Source: Acinetobacter lwoffii (GTDB lineage: Bacteria; Pseudomonadota; Gammaproteobacteria; Pseudomonadales; Moraxellaceae). Taken from it: a DNA stretch of 64,000 bases. The translations under genes were made by a program, and so were the position numbers. Each line of letters begins with the position of its first letter. Position 1 is the first letter of the stretch. The stretch is from positions 434,001 through 498,000 of the forward strand of contig NZ_CP118963.1 of assembly GCF_029024105.1 (NCBI RefSeq). The letters run 5' to 3'. Positions 1 to 8,637 of the stretch are shown here, one piece after another. The notes under the pieces are model-generated. The model did not search any database. It saw nothing but the letters and a program-made list of their open reading frames with translations, and had not been told where the DNA came from.

Positions 1-110
1 TGACTTTTAATGGTACGGATGTGATTGTGGGGCAGGTAGTGATTAAAGATGTGGCGGATGAATCGAAACTTCCAGAAAGATTGAAGGATGCTTTAGAAGC
101 TGATTCTTAA
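1..110 (+). CDS. C-terminal end of an unknown protein (partial)
   Basis: An open frame enters from the left edge (first full codon at base 3) and ends at TAA 108-110. About 35 residues are visible, with valine- and charge-rich text such as VIVGQVVIKDVADESK. There is no motif I can assign. No start is visible, so the family and true length are unknown. Confidence 0.55.
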   Translation, partial: TFNGTDVIVGQVVIKDVADESKLPERLKDALEADS

Positions 111-184
111 TTTCTACATTAAAATAAGAATTATAAGTGTCATAGCCTCATCTTTTTATTTTTATGCTGTCGCGTAGGCAGTTC

Positions 185-208
185 TTACTTTTGTCATGGC
201 AAAAGTAA
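185..208. repeat. Perfect inverted repeat TTACTTTTG / CAAAAGTAA
   Basis: Nine-base perfect arms (185-193 and 200-208) flank the six bases TCATGG. The element lies in the 200-base gap between the partial gene and abeM. It is not followed by a T-run, so it does not look like a classical terminator. From memory, related ACTTTTG...CAAAAGT hairpins occur between genes in Acinetobacter, which would make it a dispersed repeat; only one copy is in this window. Confidence 0.5.
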
Positions 209-312
209 AAAACCGTTTCGTTGATCTGATGATACTTCCCTGTATTACAGCTCAACGGTGACATCCATGCCACCTACTCAATATTTAAGATTGCTTGAAA
301 GTCACTAAGTTT

Positions 313-1671
313 TTACACCTTTAAGCTTAAACGTCTGTTATTGCCATAGAGTCGTGCCAGCAATAAAACACAGGCAACACTTAGACCTACAATCAGGCCA
401 ACCCAAACACCAGCTGCACCCATCTCTGTAAAGCGGGACAGATATACCCCGACCGGGAAGGCGATGACCCAGTAAGCCAGCATGGTAATCCACATCGGCC
501 CCTTGGTATCCTGCATGCCGCGCAGACAACCTGCTGCACTGATCTGCCAGGCATCCATCAGTTGATAGGCAATGGCAAACAGAATCAGATAGACCGCAAT
601 TTGGGTCACGATCATATCTGAGGTGTAGAGTGCCACGATTTCATTGCGGAAAACCCAAAGCAGAATCATGGTCAGGATCGCCAGAATAGTGGCAGTAATC
701 AGGCCGAGATATTGTACTTTACGCATGGCTTGCCAGTTCTGTTCACCATAGTAGGTGCCGACCCGAATGGTCAGGGCAATTGCCAGTGACATGGGAATCA
801 TGAACAGTTGTGAAGTGACAGAAATAGCAATCTGATGGGCAGCGACAATGGTCTCTCCCAAAGGACTCAGCACAATTGCCGCTGTACTGAAAATACTGAC
901 CTCAAAGAAGATCGCCAATCCAATCGGAAAACCCAGTTGCAGAATACGCTTCACCCATTCCGGGTTGATTTTTTCCCAGTGAGTAAAAGGCTGGGTACGT
1001 TGATAGGCTCTGTTTTTAAAGATATACAATGCCAGAGTCATGAGCATTAACCACTGCAAAATCGCTGTGGCAAACCCACAGCCTGCACTGCCTAGGGCCG
1101 GAACAGGGCCAATACCATACATAAAGATATAGTTCAGCGGAACCAGCAAAACCAGGGCCAATAAACTAATGACGGTAACCGGACGCGGATTTCCAATCGC
1201 TTCTGAGTAGCCGCGTAAGGCTGCATACATGGTTACCGCAGGCATACCAAAACCAATGGCATGCAGAAATAAACTGGCTTTAGGCTGTAAGCTTTCCGGT
1301 ACACCCAAGAGTGGCAAAGTGGCGGGCAGGAGTTGCAAAATCAGGCCGGCAATTACTCCAAGGATCAAGGCGACCCAAAGTGATTGACGTGCAATGGTGG
1401 CAATTTTTTCAGGTGTGCGTGCGCCGTTAGCTTCGGCAACCAAAGGCGTCGTGGCAATCATAATGCCACTAAACAGCAGCATCACCGGAATCCAGAGTCC
1501 TACTCCGACGGCAATCGCGGCAAGATCGGTAGCAGACAGGTGACCGGCCATAATGGTATCAATCAGGCCCAGACCAGCCTGAGAAAATTGGGTCACCAGA
1601 ATAGGCAGCATCAGATGAAAAAGTTTTTTTAATTCAAAACCAAAGGTTGTGACTGGTGAAACATTCGACAC
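313..1671 (-). CDS. abeM: MATE family multidrug efflux pump, AbeM type
   Basis: A 452-residue inner-membrane antiporter of the MATE family, expected to export cationic drugs and dyes in exchange for H+ or Na+. The protein is hydrophobic throughout with the spacing of about 12 membrane helices. The N-terminal half has the family text GLIDTIMAGHLSATDLAAIA and the C-terminal half AGCLRGMQDTKGPMWI. From memory it is very close to Acinetobacter AbeM (about 448 residues). The start is GTG at 1671-1669, with only a weak GATGAG-like ribosome site before it. It is transcribed alone, 39 bases after the small exporter gene on the same strand. Confidence 0.92.
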   Translation of the reverse strand: MSNVSPVTTFGFELKKLFHLMLPILVTQFSQAGLGLIDTIMAGHLSATDLAAIAVGVGLWIPVMLLFSGIMIATTPLVAEANGARTPEKIATIARQSLWVALILGVIAGLILQLLPATLPLLGVPESLQPKASLFLHAIGFGMPAVTMYAALRGYSEAIGNPRPVTVISLLALVLLVPLNYIFMYGIGPVPALGSAGCGFATAILQWLMLMTLALYIFKNRAYQRTQPFTHWEKINPEWVKRILQLGFPIGLAIFFEVSIFSTAAIVLSPLGETIVAAHQIAISVTSQLFMIPMSLAIALTIRVGTYYGEQNWQAMRKVQYLGLITATILAILTMILLWVFRNEIVALYTSDMIVTQIAVYLILFAIAYQLMDAWQISAAGCLRGMQDTKGPMWITMLAYWVIAFPVGVYLSRFTEMGAAGVWVGLIVGLSVACVLLLARLYGNNRRLSLKV

Positions 1672-1710
1672 AAAAATTACTCATCGTGATCATGTGCTTA
1701 AATAGAAGGT

Positions 1711-2169
1711 TTAGCGTTGTAAAGTGAGAAGCACACCAATAAAAATTACCACGCCGCCTAAAAGACGTTGCCAATTAATCGGCATTTTTTCATTACCCAA
1801 TAATCCCAGATGATCGACCAGCATCGACATCATCATCTGACCAAAAATAATGAGACTGCTAAGAACCAGAAAGCCAAGTTTGGGCGCTGCATAAATGCTC
1901 ATACTAATCGCATATACACCCACGATTCCCCCGAGCCATAAATACCAGGGAACACTCATCAGTTCCTGTAAACCGGGTTTGGGATTGGACTGAAAAAGTA
2001 CGATTACGGCGAGCACTATTGTACCAATCAAAAAGGAAAAAAATGCAGCTTGAATAGGAGAATATAAATATTCTTTTAGTTGTGTGTTAATTGCGGTCTG
2101 GAGTGTCAATAAAACACCGATTGCAAAAACTAAAGGAAGTAAAATAATAAGTTGAGAAGATATTTTCAT
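1711..2169 (-). CDS. DMT superfamily small exporter, YdcZ/DUF606 family
   Basis: A 152-residue protein made almost wholly of about five hydrophobic helices, the length and layout of the YdcZ (DUF606) branch of the drug/metabolite transporter superfamily. Family members have half the size of EamA proteins and probably act as dimers. Visible landmarks are an N-terminal NTQLKEYLYSP segment and GGIVGVYAISMSIYAAPKLG in the middle. The substrate cannot be told. It lies just upstream of abeM on the same strand and may be co-transcribed with it. No clear Shine-Dalgarno sequence precedes the ATG. Confidence 0.75.
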   Translation of the reverse strand: MKISSQLIILLPLVFAIGVLLTLQTAINTQLKEYLYSPIQAAFFSFLIGTIVLAVIVLFQSNPKPGLQELMSVPWYLWLGGIVGVYAISMSIYAAPKLGFLVLSSLIIFGQMMMSMLVDHLGLLGNEKMPINWQRLLGGVVIFIGVLLTLQR

Positions 2170-2283
2170 AATTTTAACTGACTAATTCTATTTAAATTTT
2201 TAGGTATATCACACGATCAAATTTAATTTTAGCAGTGTTGCCGCCGAGTCATGTTAAAATTCCGCTATATCTTGTAATCGTTT

Positions 2284-3450
2284 TTGAGTAGTTCTTTGGC
2301 TGAATTGAATCCTGCTGCTGTCCCTTTGTCCTTATATATTCATATGCCTTGGTGTGTGCGCAAATGTCCTTATTGTGACTTCAATTCGCATGCGGTTCCG
2401 GATGGTCAGCTATCACTGGAATTGGAACAGGAATATTTACGAGCACTGGTGGAAGACTTTAAAACTCAGGTCGATTTTGCCCAAGGCCGGCAGATTCACA
2501 GTGTCTTTATTGGTGGGGGGACGCCGTCACTGATTTCTGCCCCAGGCTATCAATGGTTATTTGATCAGCTCAAAGCCGTTATTCCCTTTGCCGAAGGCTG
2601 TGAGATTACGCTGGAAGCCAATCCCGGTACGGTCGAACATGATCCGTTTGCCGGTTATTTGCAGGCCGGAATTAACCGTCTGTCGATTGGGGTGCAGAGT
2701 TTTAATACCGCTCATCTCAAGCGTTTGGGACGGATTCACAGCAATGAAGATGCGATTTCTGCGATTGGGCTGGCACGTGAAGCCGGTTTTCAGCGGATTA
2801 ATGTTGACTTGATGCATGGTTTGCCTGAACAGACCTTGGATCAGGCTTTACATGATTTAAAACTGGCGGTAGAACAGGGCGCTACGCATATTTCCTGGTA
2901 TCAGCTGACGATTGAACCAAATACGGTATTTTTCCGGACTCAACCGATGTTGCCTGTCGATGAAATATTGGAAGATATTCAGGAGCAGGGTGAGCTCTAC
3001 TTAAAAGCTCAGGGTTTTATCAACTATGAAGTTTCGGCTTGGCGTAAAGAATTGCCTTCAGCGCATAATCTGAATTACTGGCAGTTTGGTGATTATCTGG
3101 CAATTGGTGCCGGAGCACATGGCAAAGTCACTCAACCGGATGGCGTGTATCGGTTCCAGAAAACTCGTTTACCTAAGGACTACTTAGCCAAAATACCTGC
3201 CGAACATGTGCAGTTTAAGCGCATTGAAGATGCCGACTTGCCTTTTGAATTTATGATGAATGCGTTACGTTTAAATCAGGGCGTGGAAGCCAAACTCTAT
3301 GCCGAACGTACCGGTTTGAATCTGGATACTTTACATGAGTTACTCAGCTCTTTACGTGACAGAAAATTAATGGTCGATGATCAAGACCGGCTTTCATGTA
3401 CCGAGCAAGGGCATATCTTTTTAAATTCGGTATTAGAAGAATTTCTTTAA
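2284..3450 (+). CDS. hemW: Radical SAM haem chaperone HemW
   Basis: A 388-residue radical SAM protein of the HemN-like group. The 4Fe-4S motif CVRKCPYC is followed by DF; the coproporphyrinogen dehydrogenase HemN has a further cysteine there (CGC), and this window carries a true hemN as well. HemW binds haem and is thought to deliver it to respiratory enzymes instead of oxidising coproporphyrinogen. FIGGGTPS and the C-terminal HemN_C-like region are intact. The start is uncertain: the first usable codon is TTG at 2284, the next TTG is at 2296, and no good ribosome site or ATG lies upstream of SLYIHMPW. Confidence 0.9.
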   Translation: MSSSLAELNPAAVPLSLYIHMPWCVRKCPYCDFNSHAVPDGQLSLELEQEYLRALVEDFKTQVDFAQGRQIHSVFIGGGTPSLISAPGYQWLFDQLKAVIPFAEGCEITLEANPGTVEHDPFAGYLQAGINRLSIGVQSFNTAHLKRLGRIHSNEDAISAIGLAREAGFQRINVDLMHGLPEQTLDQALHDLKLAVEQGATHISWYQLTIEPNTVFFRTQPMLPVDEILEDIQEQGELYLKAQGFINYEVSAWRKELPSAHNLNYWQFGDYLAIGAGAHGKVTQPDGVYRFQKTRLPKDYLAKIPAEHVQFKRIEDADLPFEFMMNALRLNQGVEAKLYAERTGLNLDTLHELLSSLRDRKLMVDDQDRLSCTEQGHIFLNSVLEEFL

Positions 3451-3477
3451 TTGATTTTAATTCGCTGCTCATTTTTG

Positions 3478-3512
3478 GAAAAACTCTCGTAAATCTATAT
3501 GAGGGTTTTTTT
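3478..3512 (+). terminator. Terminator after hemW
   Basis: AACTCTC pairs with GAGGGTT (one G-T pair) around a short loop and is followed by a run of T. It lies about 30 bases after the hemW stop. Confidence 0.6.
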
Positions 3513-3625
3513 ATTGTGCAGATTTCCCTAGGTCAGGAATTTTTTATAGCCTAGAGGTTATCTGTTTTCAGATCTTCGATGTAATCTTTGAAAAGAAAAC
3601 AGCAAACTTTAAAAATCTCAGGCAC

Positions 3626-3656
3626 AAAAAAAGCACTCTTAGAGTGCTTTTTTTCA
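3626..3656. terminator. Terminator of the cold-shock gene
   Basis: AAGCACTCT and AGAGTGCTT form a nearly perfect hairpin with A and T tracts on both sides, so it could stop transcription from either strand. It sits 20 bases beyond the csp stop codon. Confidence 0.8.
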
Positions 3657-3672
3657 ATATCTTGCTTCTAAA

Positions 3673-3882
3673 TTATAGAGCAACGATATTTACAGCTGTA
3701 GGGCCTTTTTGACCTTGAGCTACGCTGAAAGAAACCTTTTGGCCTTCAACTAAAGTTTTGAAACCTGAACCAGTGATTTCGCTGAAGTGAGCAAAAACGT
3801 CTGGACCTGATTCTTGTTGAATGAAACCGAAACCTTTAGTTTCGTTGAACCATTTTACTGTACCGTTAACTGTATTAGACAT
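3673..3882 (-). CDS. CspA-family cold-shock protein
   Basis: A 69-residue single cold-shock domain, a nucleic-acid chaperone that melts RNA structure. RNP1 (KGFGFIQ) and RNP2 (VFAHFSEI) are intact. The frame stays open 12 codons further upstream, but the ATG at 3882 starts MSNTVNGTVKWFN, the family's normal N-terminus, and has AGGTTAT before it, so I use it. The gene is monocistronic with a long leader and its own hairpin terminator. Confidence 0.93.
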   Translation of the reverse strand: MSNTVNGTVKWFNETKGFGFIQQESGPDVFAHFSEITGSGFKTLVEGQKVSFSVAQGQKGPTAVNIVAL

Positions 3883-4081
3883 AATATAACCTATTGAATC
3901 GTATGAATTTATAGCCAAAATTTCAGATGACTAACTGTAACTTTGAAAAATAAAAAGGATGGAGCTTTTTGATCTGTAATACGAAGGTTTATGACTAAAA
4001 CTGCGATACTTAAAAGAAGACTAACCAAAACAAGAATTTTTCTAGTTGGGATTATCATACCGCTTATTTTGAGATATACAA
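3883..4081 (-). promoter_or_regulatory. Promoter and long 5' leader of the cold-shock gene
   Basis: On the minus strand a TTGTAT -35 (4076-4081) and a TATGAT -10 (4054-4059) are separated by 16 bases. Transcription would start near 4047, giving an untranslated leader of about 165 nt before the ATG at 3882. Long leaders that refold in the cold are typical of cspA-type mRNAs; that this one does so is inference. The rest of the gap up to the next terminator (to 4188) is AT-rich and shows nothing else. Confidence 0.55.
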
Positions 4082-4188
4082 GCGTTTTATTTGGCTAATT
4101 TATTAGGATGTTGAAAAATATAAAATTAAATTTGTATATTTTCTATCCAAAAGGGTTTTTAAAGTTAAACAAGAGCATCTGTGTCAAT

Positions 4189-4213
4189 AAAAAGAGCGCC
4201 GAAGCGCTCTTTT
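4189..4213 (-). terminator. Terminator of the large acyl-CoA dehydrogenase gene
   Basis: GAGCGC and GCGCTC around CGAA form a hairpin flanked by A and T tracts, 16 bases beyond the stop codon at 4230. Confidence 0.8.
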
Positions 4214-4229
4214 CAAGTCAGTTTACAGC

Positions 4230-6053
4230 TTAGTAATCGAAGCTAAAGTGTTCTGGCGCGAGTGCCGTCATGGTTTTAGATGGATTCACCATTGCTTCAG
4301 CATGACCTTGGGTGCGTGGCAGGATACGTTCGAAATAAAAATCAGCGGTTTTGATTTTCGCTTTATAGAACTCTGGTACTTCAGCACCTTCGCCAGATGC
4401 CAGTTTGGCTGAAGCGACTGCGGCTTGTTGTGCCCAGAAGTACGCCATCATCACATAACCGGAGAACATCAGGAAATCGACTGATGCAGAAGAAACGATG
4501 TCGCGGTCCTTACGTGCAGCCAGCATGATACGCACAGTTAGTGCATTCCACTGTGCACAGAGCTTGGTTAAATCCCAGGCAAAGCGGCGCATATATTTAT
4601 TACGTGCATGCTGACCGCAGAATTTCAGGATTTCAGCAGTGTAATCACGAATAACTTTACCTTTTGATGTCAACAGCACTTTACGGCCAATCAGATCCAG
4701 TGCCTGAACACCTGTTGTGCCTTCATACAGGGTAGAGATACGTGAGTCACGTACGATCTGTTCCATGCCCCATTCTTTGATATAGCCATGTCCACCGAAG
4801 ACTTGCATACCGTGATTTGATGCCTCATAACCCATTTCGGTCAGGAAGCCTTTCAGGATTGGAGTATAGAACCCAAGATGGTCATCATGCTGTTCAAATG
4901 CTGTAGTATCGCCACGCAGCAAAGCATCATTCATGTTGTCGGCAATTTTTGCTGCATGATAAATCATGGCACGGCCACCTTCAGCAATGGCTTTTTGCGT
5001 CAATAGCATACGGCGGACATCAGCATGGTGAATGATCGCATCCGCTACTTTTTCCGGATCTTTTTTGCCAGACAGGGCGCGCATTGACATACGCTCTTTG
5101 GCATACGGTAAAGCACCCTGGAATGACAATTCAGCATGACAAATACCCTGAATCGCAGTACCAATACGCGCCGTGTTCATAAAGGTGAACATAGCGTGCA
5201 AGCCTTTATTCGGTTCGCCAATCAGGTAGCCAGTCGCATTGTCAAAATTCAGTACAGCCGTTGCTGAAGCGCGAATCCCCATTTTGTGTTCAATCGAACC
5301 GCAGTTCACTGGATTACGCTCGCCGATCCCGCCATCTGCAGCAGCAATAAATTTCGGTACGATAAACAAAGAAATCCCTTTGGTACCTTGCGGCGCATCT
5401 GGAAGGCGTGCCAGTACGATATGTACGATATTTTCAGTCAGGTCGTGCTCACCTGCGGAAATAAAGATTTTGGTGCCTGAAATGGCATAGCTGCCATCTT
5501 CTTTCGGCTCTGCTTTGGTCTTAACTTGACCCAAGTCAGTACCACATTGCGGCTCAGTCAGACACATGGTGCCCGCCCAAGTTCCTGCAACTAAGTGAGG
5601 CAGATACGTGTTTTTCTGCTCATCGGTACCATATTGCATGATAGTGTTGATACAACCCACACTTAAACCCGGATACATCTGGAATGACCAGTTTGCAGTC
5701 CCCATCATTTCCGATTTGATCAGGTTTAAAGACATTGGCAGGTTTTGGCCACCAAATTCTTCAGGATAAGACAGACCTTGCCAGCCACCTTGTACGAACT
5801 GGTCGTAAGCTTCTTTAAAGCCTTTCGGTGTTTTTACTTCGCCATTTTCAAAATGACAGCCTTCTTCATCACCGCTTTGATTCAACGGCGACAGTACATT
5901 TTCACAGAAATCTGCAGCGCCTTCTAAGATCATATCTACCGTGTCGGCATCGGCATATTCACCATTCGACAAATTCTGGTAGTGCGCAGGGTAGTCAAGC
6001 ACTTCATTCATAAGGAAGCGAATGTCGTGTAAAGGGGCTTTATATGCTGGCAT
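4230..6053 (-). CDS. Acyl-CoA dehydrogenase, large (~600 residue) type
   Basis: A 607-residue FAD-dependent acyl-CoA dehydrogenase with the extra C-terminal domain found in the FadE/DmdC-like subgroup. In order it shows the N-terminal helical domain, a middle domain with the flavin-contacting CLTEPQCGTDLG, and a C-terminal part with HGMQVFGGHGYIKEWGMEQ and RDSRISTLYEGTTGVQALD, where this branch carries the catalytic Glu. It should oxidise an acyl-CoA in beta-oxidation or a related catabolic route; chain length is unknown. I choose ATG 6053 (MPAYKAPL, with CAGGAT before it) over the open frame up to 6113. It is alone in its transcript. Confidence 0.85.
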   Translation of the reverse strand: MPAYKAPLHDIRFLMNEVLDYPAHYQNLSNGEYADADTVDMILEGAADFCENVLSPLNQSGDEEGCHFENGEVKTPKGFKEAYDQFVQGGWQGLSYPEEFGGQNLPMSLNLIKSEMMGTANWSFQMYPGLSVGCINTIMQYGTDEQKNTYLPHLVAGTWAGTMCLTEPQCGTDLGQVKTKAEPKEDGSYAISGTKIFISAGEHDLTENIVHIVLARLPDAPQGTKGISLFIVPKFIAAADGGIGERNPVNCGSIEHKMGIRASATAVLNFDNATGYLIGEPNKGLHAMFTFMNTARIGTAIQGICHAELSFQGALPYAKERMSMRALSGKKDPEKVADAIIHHADVRRMLLTQKAIAEGGRAMIYHAAKIADNMNDALLRGDTTAFEQHDDHLGFYTPILKGFLTEMGYEASNHGMQVFGGHGYIKEWGMEQIVRDSRISTLYEGTTGVQALDLIGRKVLLTSKGKVIRDYTAEILKFCGQHARNKYMRRFAWDLTKLCAQWNALTVRIMLAARKDRDIVSSASVDFLMFSGYVMMAYFWAQQAAVASAKLASGEGAEVPEFYKAKIKTADFYFERILPRTQGHAEAMVNPSKTMTALAPEHFSFDY

Positions 6054-6451
6054 GCGTTTAATCCTGATTGAAATTAGTTTTGGATTATCTGTATCGATTC
6101 TTTGATTATTCACATTCGGGATAAAAAAACATTGATGAATTCAGTGAATAAAAATGTCAGAAAAGCGAATCGATTTTTAAGGCTAATGAATGAAATCATC
6201 GAATTTCATCATTAGGTGTTTACATTACAGGAAGATTAAAAACTTGTTATATCAATGGAATTTAATGAGTTAAAAGGTGATTTGTCCAGTATATTTTTGT
6301 ATGAATTGTGCTCGGATTCAGGTGGCAAAATAACTCATTTTAAAATGTCATTAAAACCAATCCATGGTTTTTCAGCTTATAAAAAGTAGTAGGAGGGAAG
6401 TAAAGGGTTGCAGTTGCAACCCGAACTGAACTCATTAGAGAGATAGGGGTT
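6054..6451. other. 398-base intergenic region
   Basis: This gap precedes the acyl-CoA dehydrogenase start and follows the aroE stop, so it should hold the promoter of the former. It is AT-rich. It also holds an open frame on the + strand (6255-6389, 44 codons, starting MEFNELKG and ending SAYKK) that lacks a ribosome site, and a palindrome at 6405-6422. I see no other feature. Confidence 0.4.
6405..6422 (-). terminator. Perfect hairpin beyond aroE, possible terminator
   Basis: GGGTTGCA and TGCAACCC are perfect eight-base arms around GT. It lies about 30 bases past the aroE stop. On the minus strand it is followed by TTTACTTCC, a poor T-run, so termination may be weak or Rho-assisted. Confidence 0.4.
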
Positions 6452-7240
6452 TTAAAGAAACTCTTTTAAATCCGGTTTGATACCATTCCAGATGTAAAAA
6501 GATTCAATTGCTTGACCGACCAGCATGCCAAAACCTTCAGATGTCGGTACACCGCGTGCCTTGGCTTGATCCAGAAAGGAAGAAGATTTGCCATAGGCCA
6601 TTTCATAGGCCCGTTTAAACTGTAGCGTTTCCGGTAAAACCAGGGCATCACCGCTGAGACTGGCAGAAGTGGCATTAATCATCAAATCAAATTCACCGGC
6701 TAAAGTGTCTAGTGAAATCGCCTGTAATTCGACTTGCGGTACGGCATTCTGAAGATCAGCGACCAGTTGTTCCGCCCGTGCCAAGGTACGATTGGCGATC
6801 ACGATTTTTTTCGCACCTGCCTGGGCTAGGGGATAGATTACACCACGCGTGGCACCGCCTGCACCAATAATTAAAATATCTGTATTTTCCAGTGGCCAAT
6901 CTAGTGCTCGAATTGCTTCAACCAGTCCCTGACCATCGGTATTGTCGCCATGCAGCACACCATTTTCCATCCATAGCGTATTCACGGCTTTGGCAATTTT
7001 GGCCCGTTCACTCAGCACCTGACAGTGGGCAAAAGCCTGTTCTTTAAAGGGTACGGTGACATTCATACCACTACCGCCATTGCTAAAGAATTCCTGAATG
7101 TTGGCTACGAAGCCATCCAGTGGCGCCAGACGCTTGGTGTAACTCAGGTCGACACCAGTTTTAGCAGCAAAGGCGTGATGCAATTCTGGAGAACGTGATT
7201 GTTCAATCGGGTTACCAATCACGGAAAATTGTTTGCTCAT
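6452..7240 (-). CDS. aroE: Shikimate dehydrogenase
   Basis: A 262-residue NADP-dependent enzyme that reduces 3-dehydroshikimate to shikimate in aromatic amino acid synthesis. The N-terminal substrate site shows SRSPELH and NVTVPFK, the latter with the catalytic Lys. The Rossmann part shows GAGGATRGV and the NADP-selective NRT. The C-terminus has GFGMLVGQA. The ATG at 7240 (MSKQFSVIGNP) gives the family's usual length; an in-frame start further upstream would add 11 unlikely residues. It follows hemF and a small membrane gene on the same strand and is probably the last gene of that transcript. Confidence 0.95.
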   Translation of the reverse strand: MSKQFSVIGNPIEQSRSPELHHAFAAKTGVDLSYTKRLAPLDGFVANIQEFFSNGGSGMNVTVPFKEQAFAHCQVLSERAKIAKAVNTLWMENGVLHGDNTDGQGLVEAIRALDWPLENTDILIIGAGGATRGVIYPLAQAGAKKIVIANRTLARAEQLVADLQNAVPQVELQAISLDTLAGEFDLMINATSASLSGDALVLPETLQFKRAYEMAYGKSSSFLDQAKARGVPTSEGFGMLVGQAIESFYIWNGIKPDLKEFL

Positions 7241-7339
7241 TTCACAATGTCCATGTGCGGAAATGGCCATCAATATACGTGAAAAAGCGCAGAGACTAAA
7301 GCCTGCGCGATTTTAAATTGCTGTTAAGTGATCCGGGTT

Positions 7340-7546
7340 TTAGGAACTGCAAATATCCATAATATGTTCCGCAAACATCAGCGCCATACTGAGAACAACC
7401 CCAAACCCAGTCAGGATACTCACCAGAATAGCGGCGCCATCCAGAATCAGGTTGTGACTCAAAATTGCGGTACTCATCGCGCTGATGGCGAGAGCCAGAA
7501 AAAGCCAAAAGGCCAACACAGGTAGATTTAATTGAAGATTATGCAT
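7340..7546 (-). CDS. Small membrane protein, unknown
   Basis: About 68 residues with two long hydrophobic stretches, roughly LPVLAFWLFLALAISAM and ILVSILTGFGVVLSMALMFA, so a two-helix inner-membrane protein. No family recognised. The preferred start is the ATG at 7546 (MHNLQLNL); the frame is open a few codons further. It sits between hemF and aroE, all on the minus strand, about 100 bases from aroE. There is a hairpin between it and hemF, so it may have its own promoter. Confidence 0.6.
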   Translation of the reverse strand: MHNLQLNLPVLAFWLFLALAISAMSTAILSHNLILDGAAILVSILTGFGVVLSMALMFAEHIMDICSS

Positions 7547-7653
7547 TGTTATTCTCACTAGACATCAAATGGAATATGATCGATGTAGCGATAGGGTGCC
7601 GCGATCAAATCAGGTATTTCTATGCAGCAGTATAGAGGATATATCTATTAAAA

Positions 7654-7674
7654 CAGCCCTCTATTTGAGGGCCG
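7654..7674 (-). terminator. Hairpin after hemF
   Basis: GCCCTC and GAGGGC flank a five-base loop directly beyond the hemF stop. On the minus strand it is followed by TGTTTTAAT, so it is a likely, moderately strong terminator. Confidence 0.55.
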
Positions 7675-7680
7675 TTTGTA

Positions 7681-8637
7681 TCATTTCATTGCGTTGGATT
7701 TTAATTCTGTTAACCAGTTATGTGGTTTCAGGTAGTAATCTGTTAAACGTTTTTCCGGTGAGCCCTCATCCCATTCAGGGCGATATGACCATCCGGTAAG
7801 CGGGGGCAGGCTGACCAGAATCGATTCAATCCGGCCACCAGTCTGCAAGCCAAACAGGGTGCCGCGGTCATAAACCAGATTGTATTCCACATAACGGCCG
7901 CGACGGTATAACTGAAACTCGCGTTGTGCTTCGGTATAAGGCTTATCCTGATTGCGCTGGAAAATCGGCAGAATGGCTTCTAGATATCCATTGCCTACAG
8001 CCTGCATATACTGGAAACAGGTTTCAAAATCCCATTGATTCAGGTCGTCAAAAAACAAGCCGCCAACGCCACGCTGTTCATCACGATGTTTCAGATAAAA
8101 ATAATCATCACACCATTGTTTATGTTCAGGATAAACCTCTTCGCCGAATGGCGCACATAGATCATGCGCCGTTTGATGCCAAGACAGTACATCTTCATCA
8201 TTCGGATAAAACGGGGTCAGGTCAAAACCGCCACCAAACCACCAAATCGGATCCTGGCCTTCTTTTTCTGCGACAAATAAACGCACGTTGGCATGTGAGG
8301 TGGGCACATTTGGATTTTTCGGATGAATCACCAGTGATACCCCCATCGCTTGCGCTTTGGCACCGGCAATATTGGGATGGCGTTCGGTCGCAGAAGCAGG
8401 TAGCTTGGAAATGTTGATGTGGGAGAACATTACCCCACCTTTTTCAATCACCGTACCATTTTGCAAAACACGTGAACGGCCGCCACCACCTTCCGGACGC
8501 TCCCAGTCATCGATGATAAATTCAGCCGTACCGCCGCCAGCACGTTCCTGCTGTTCTAGTGCTGCACAAATCCGTGCCTGTAAGTCGAGGAGAAATTCAC
8601 GAACACGTTGAATATCCGTAGATGTAGGATGCTGCAT
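7681..8637 (-). CDS. hemF: Oxygen-dependent coproporphyrinogen III oxidase
   Basis: A 318-residue cytoplasmic enzyme that uses O2 to convert coproporphyrinogen III to protoporphyrinogen IX in haem synthesis. Signature segments are GGGGRSRVLQNG, FGGGFDLTPFYP with the active-site region, and RRGRYVEYNLVYDRGT, with YRPEWDEGSPE near the C-terminus. The ATG at 8637 (MQHPTSTD) has GAGGG upstream and is preferred to the open frame extending to 8676. It is divergent from hemN, the oxygen-independent enzyme for the same step. Confidence 0.96.
   Translation of the reverse strand: MQHPTSTDIQRVREFLLDLQARICAALEQQERAGGGTAEFIIDDWERPEGGGGRSRVLQNGTVIEKGGVMFSHINISKLPASATERHPNIAGAKAQAMGVSLVIHPKNPNVPTSHANVRLFVAEKEGQDPIWWFGGGFDLTPFYPNDEDVLSWHQTAHDLCAPFGEEVYPEHKQWCDDYFYLKHRDEQRGVGGLFFDDLNQWDFETCFQYMQAVGNGYLEAILPIFQRNQDKPYTEAQREFQLYRRGRYVEYNLVYDRGTLFGLQTGGRIESILVSLPPLTGWSYRPEWDEGSPEKRLTDYYLKPHNWLTELKSNAMK

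Noticed and set aside
2284..3450. Call of this gene as a second hemN
   Set aside because: The iron-sulphur motif continues CDF and not CGC, and a full hemN lies at 8876-10249, so HemW fits better.
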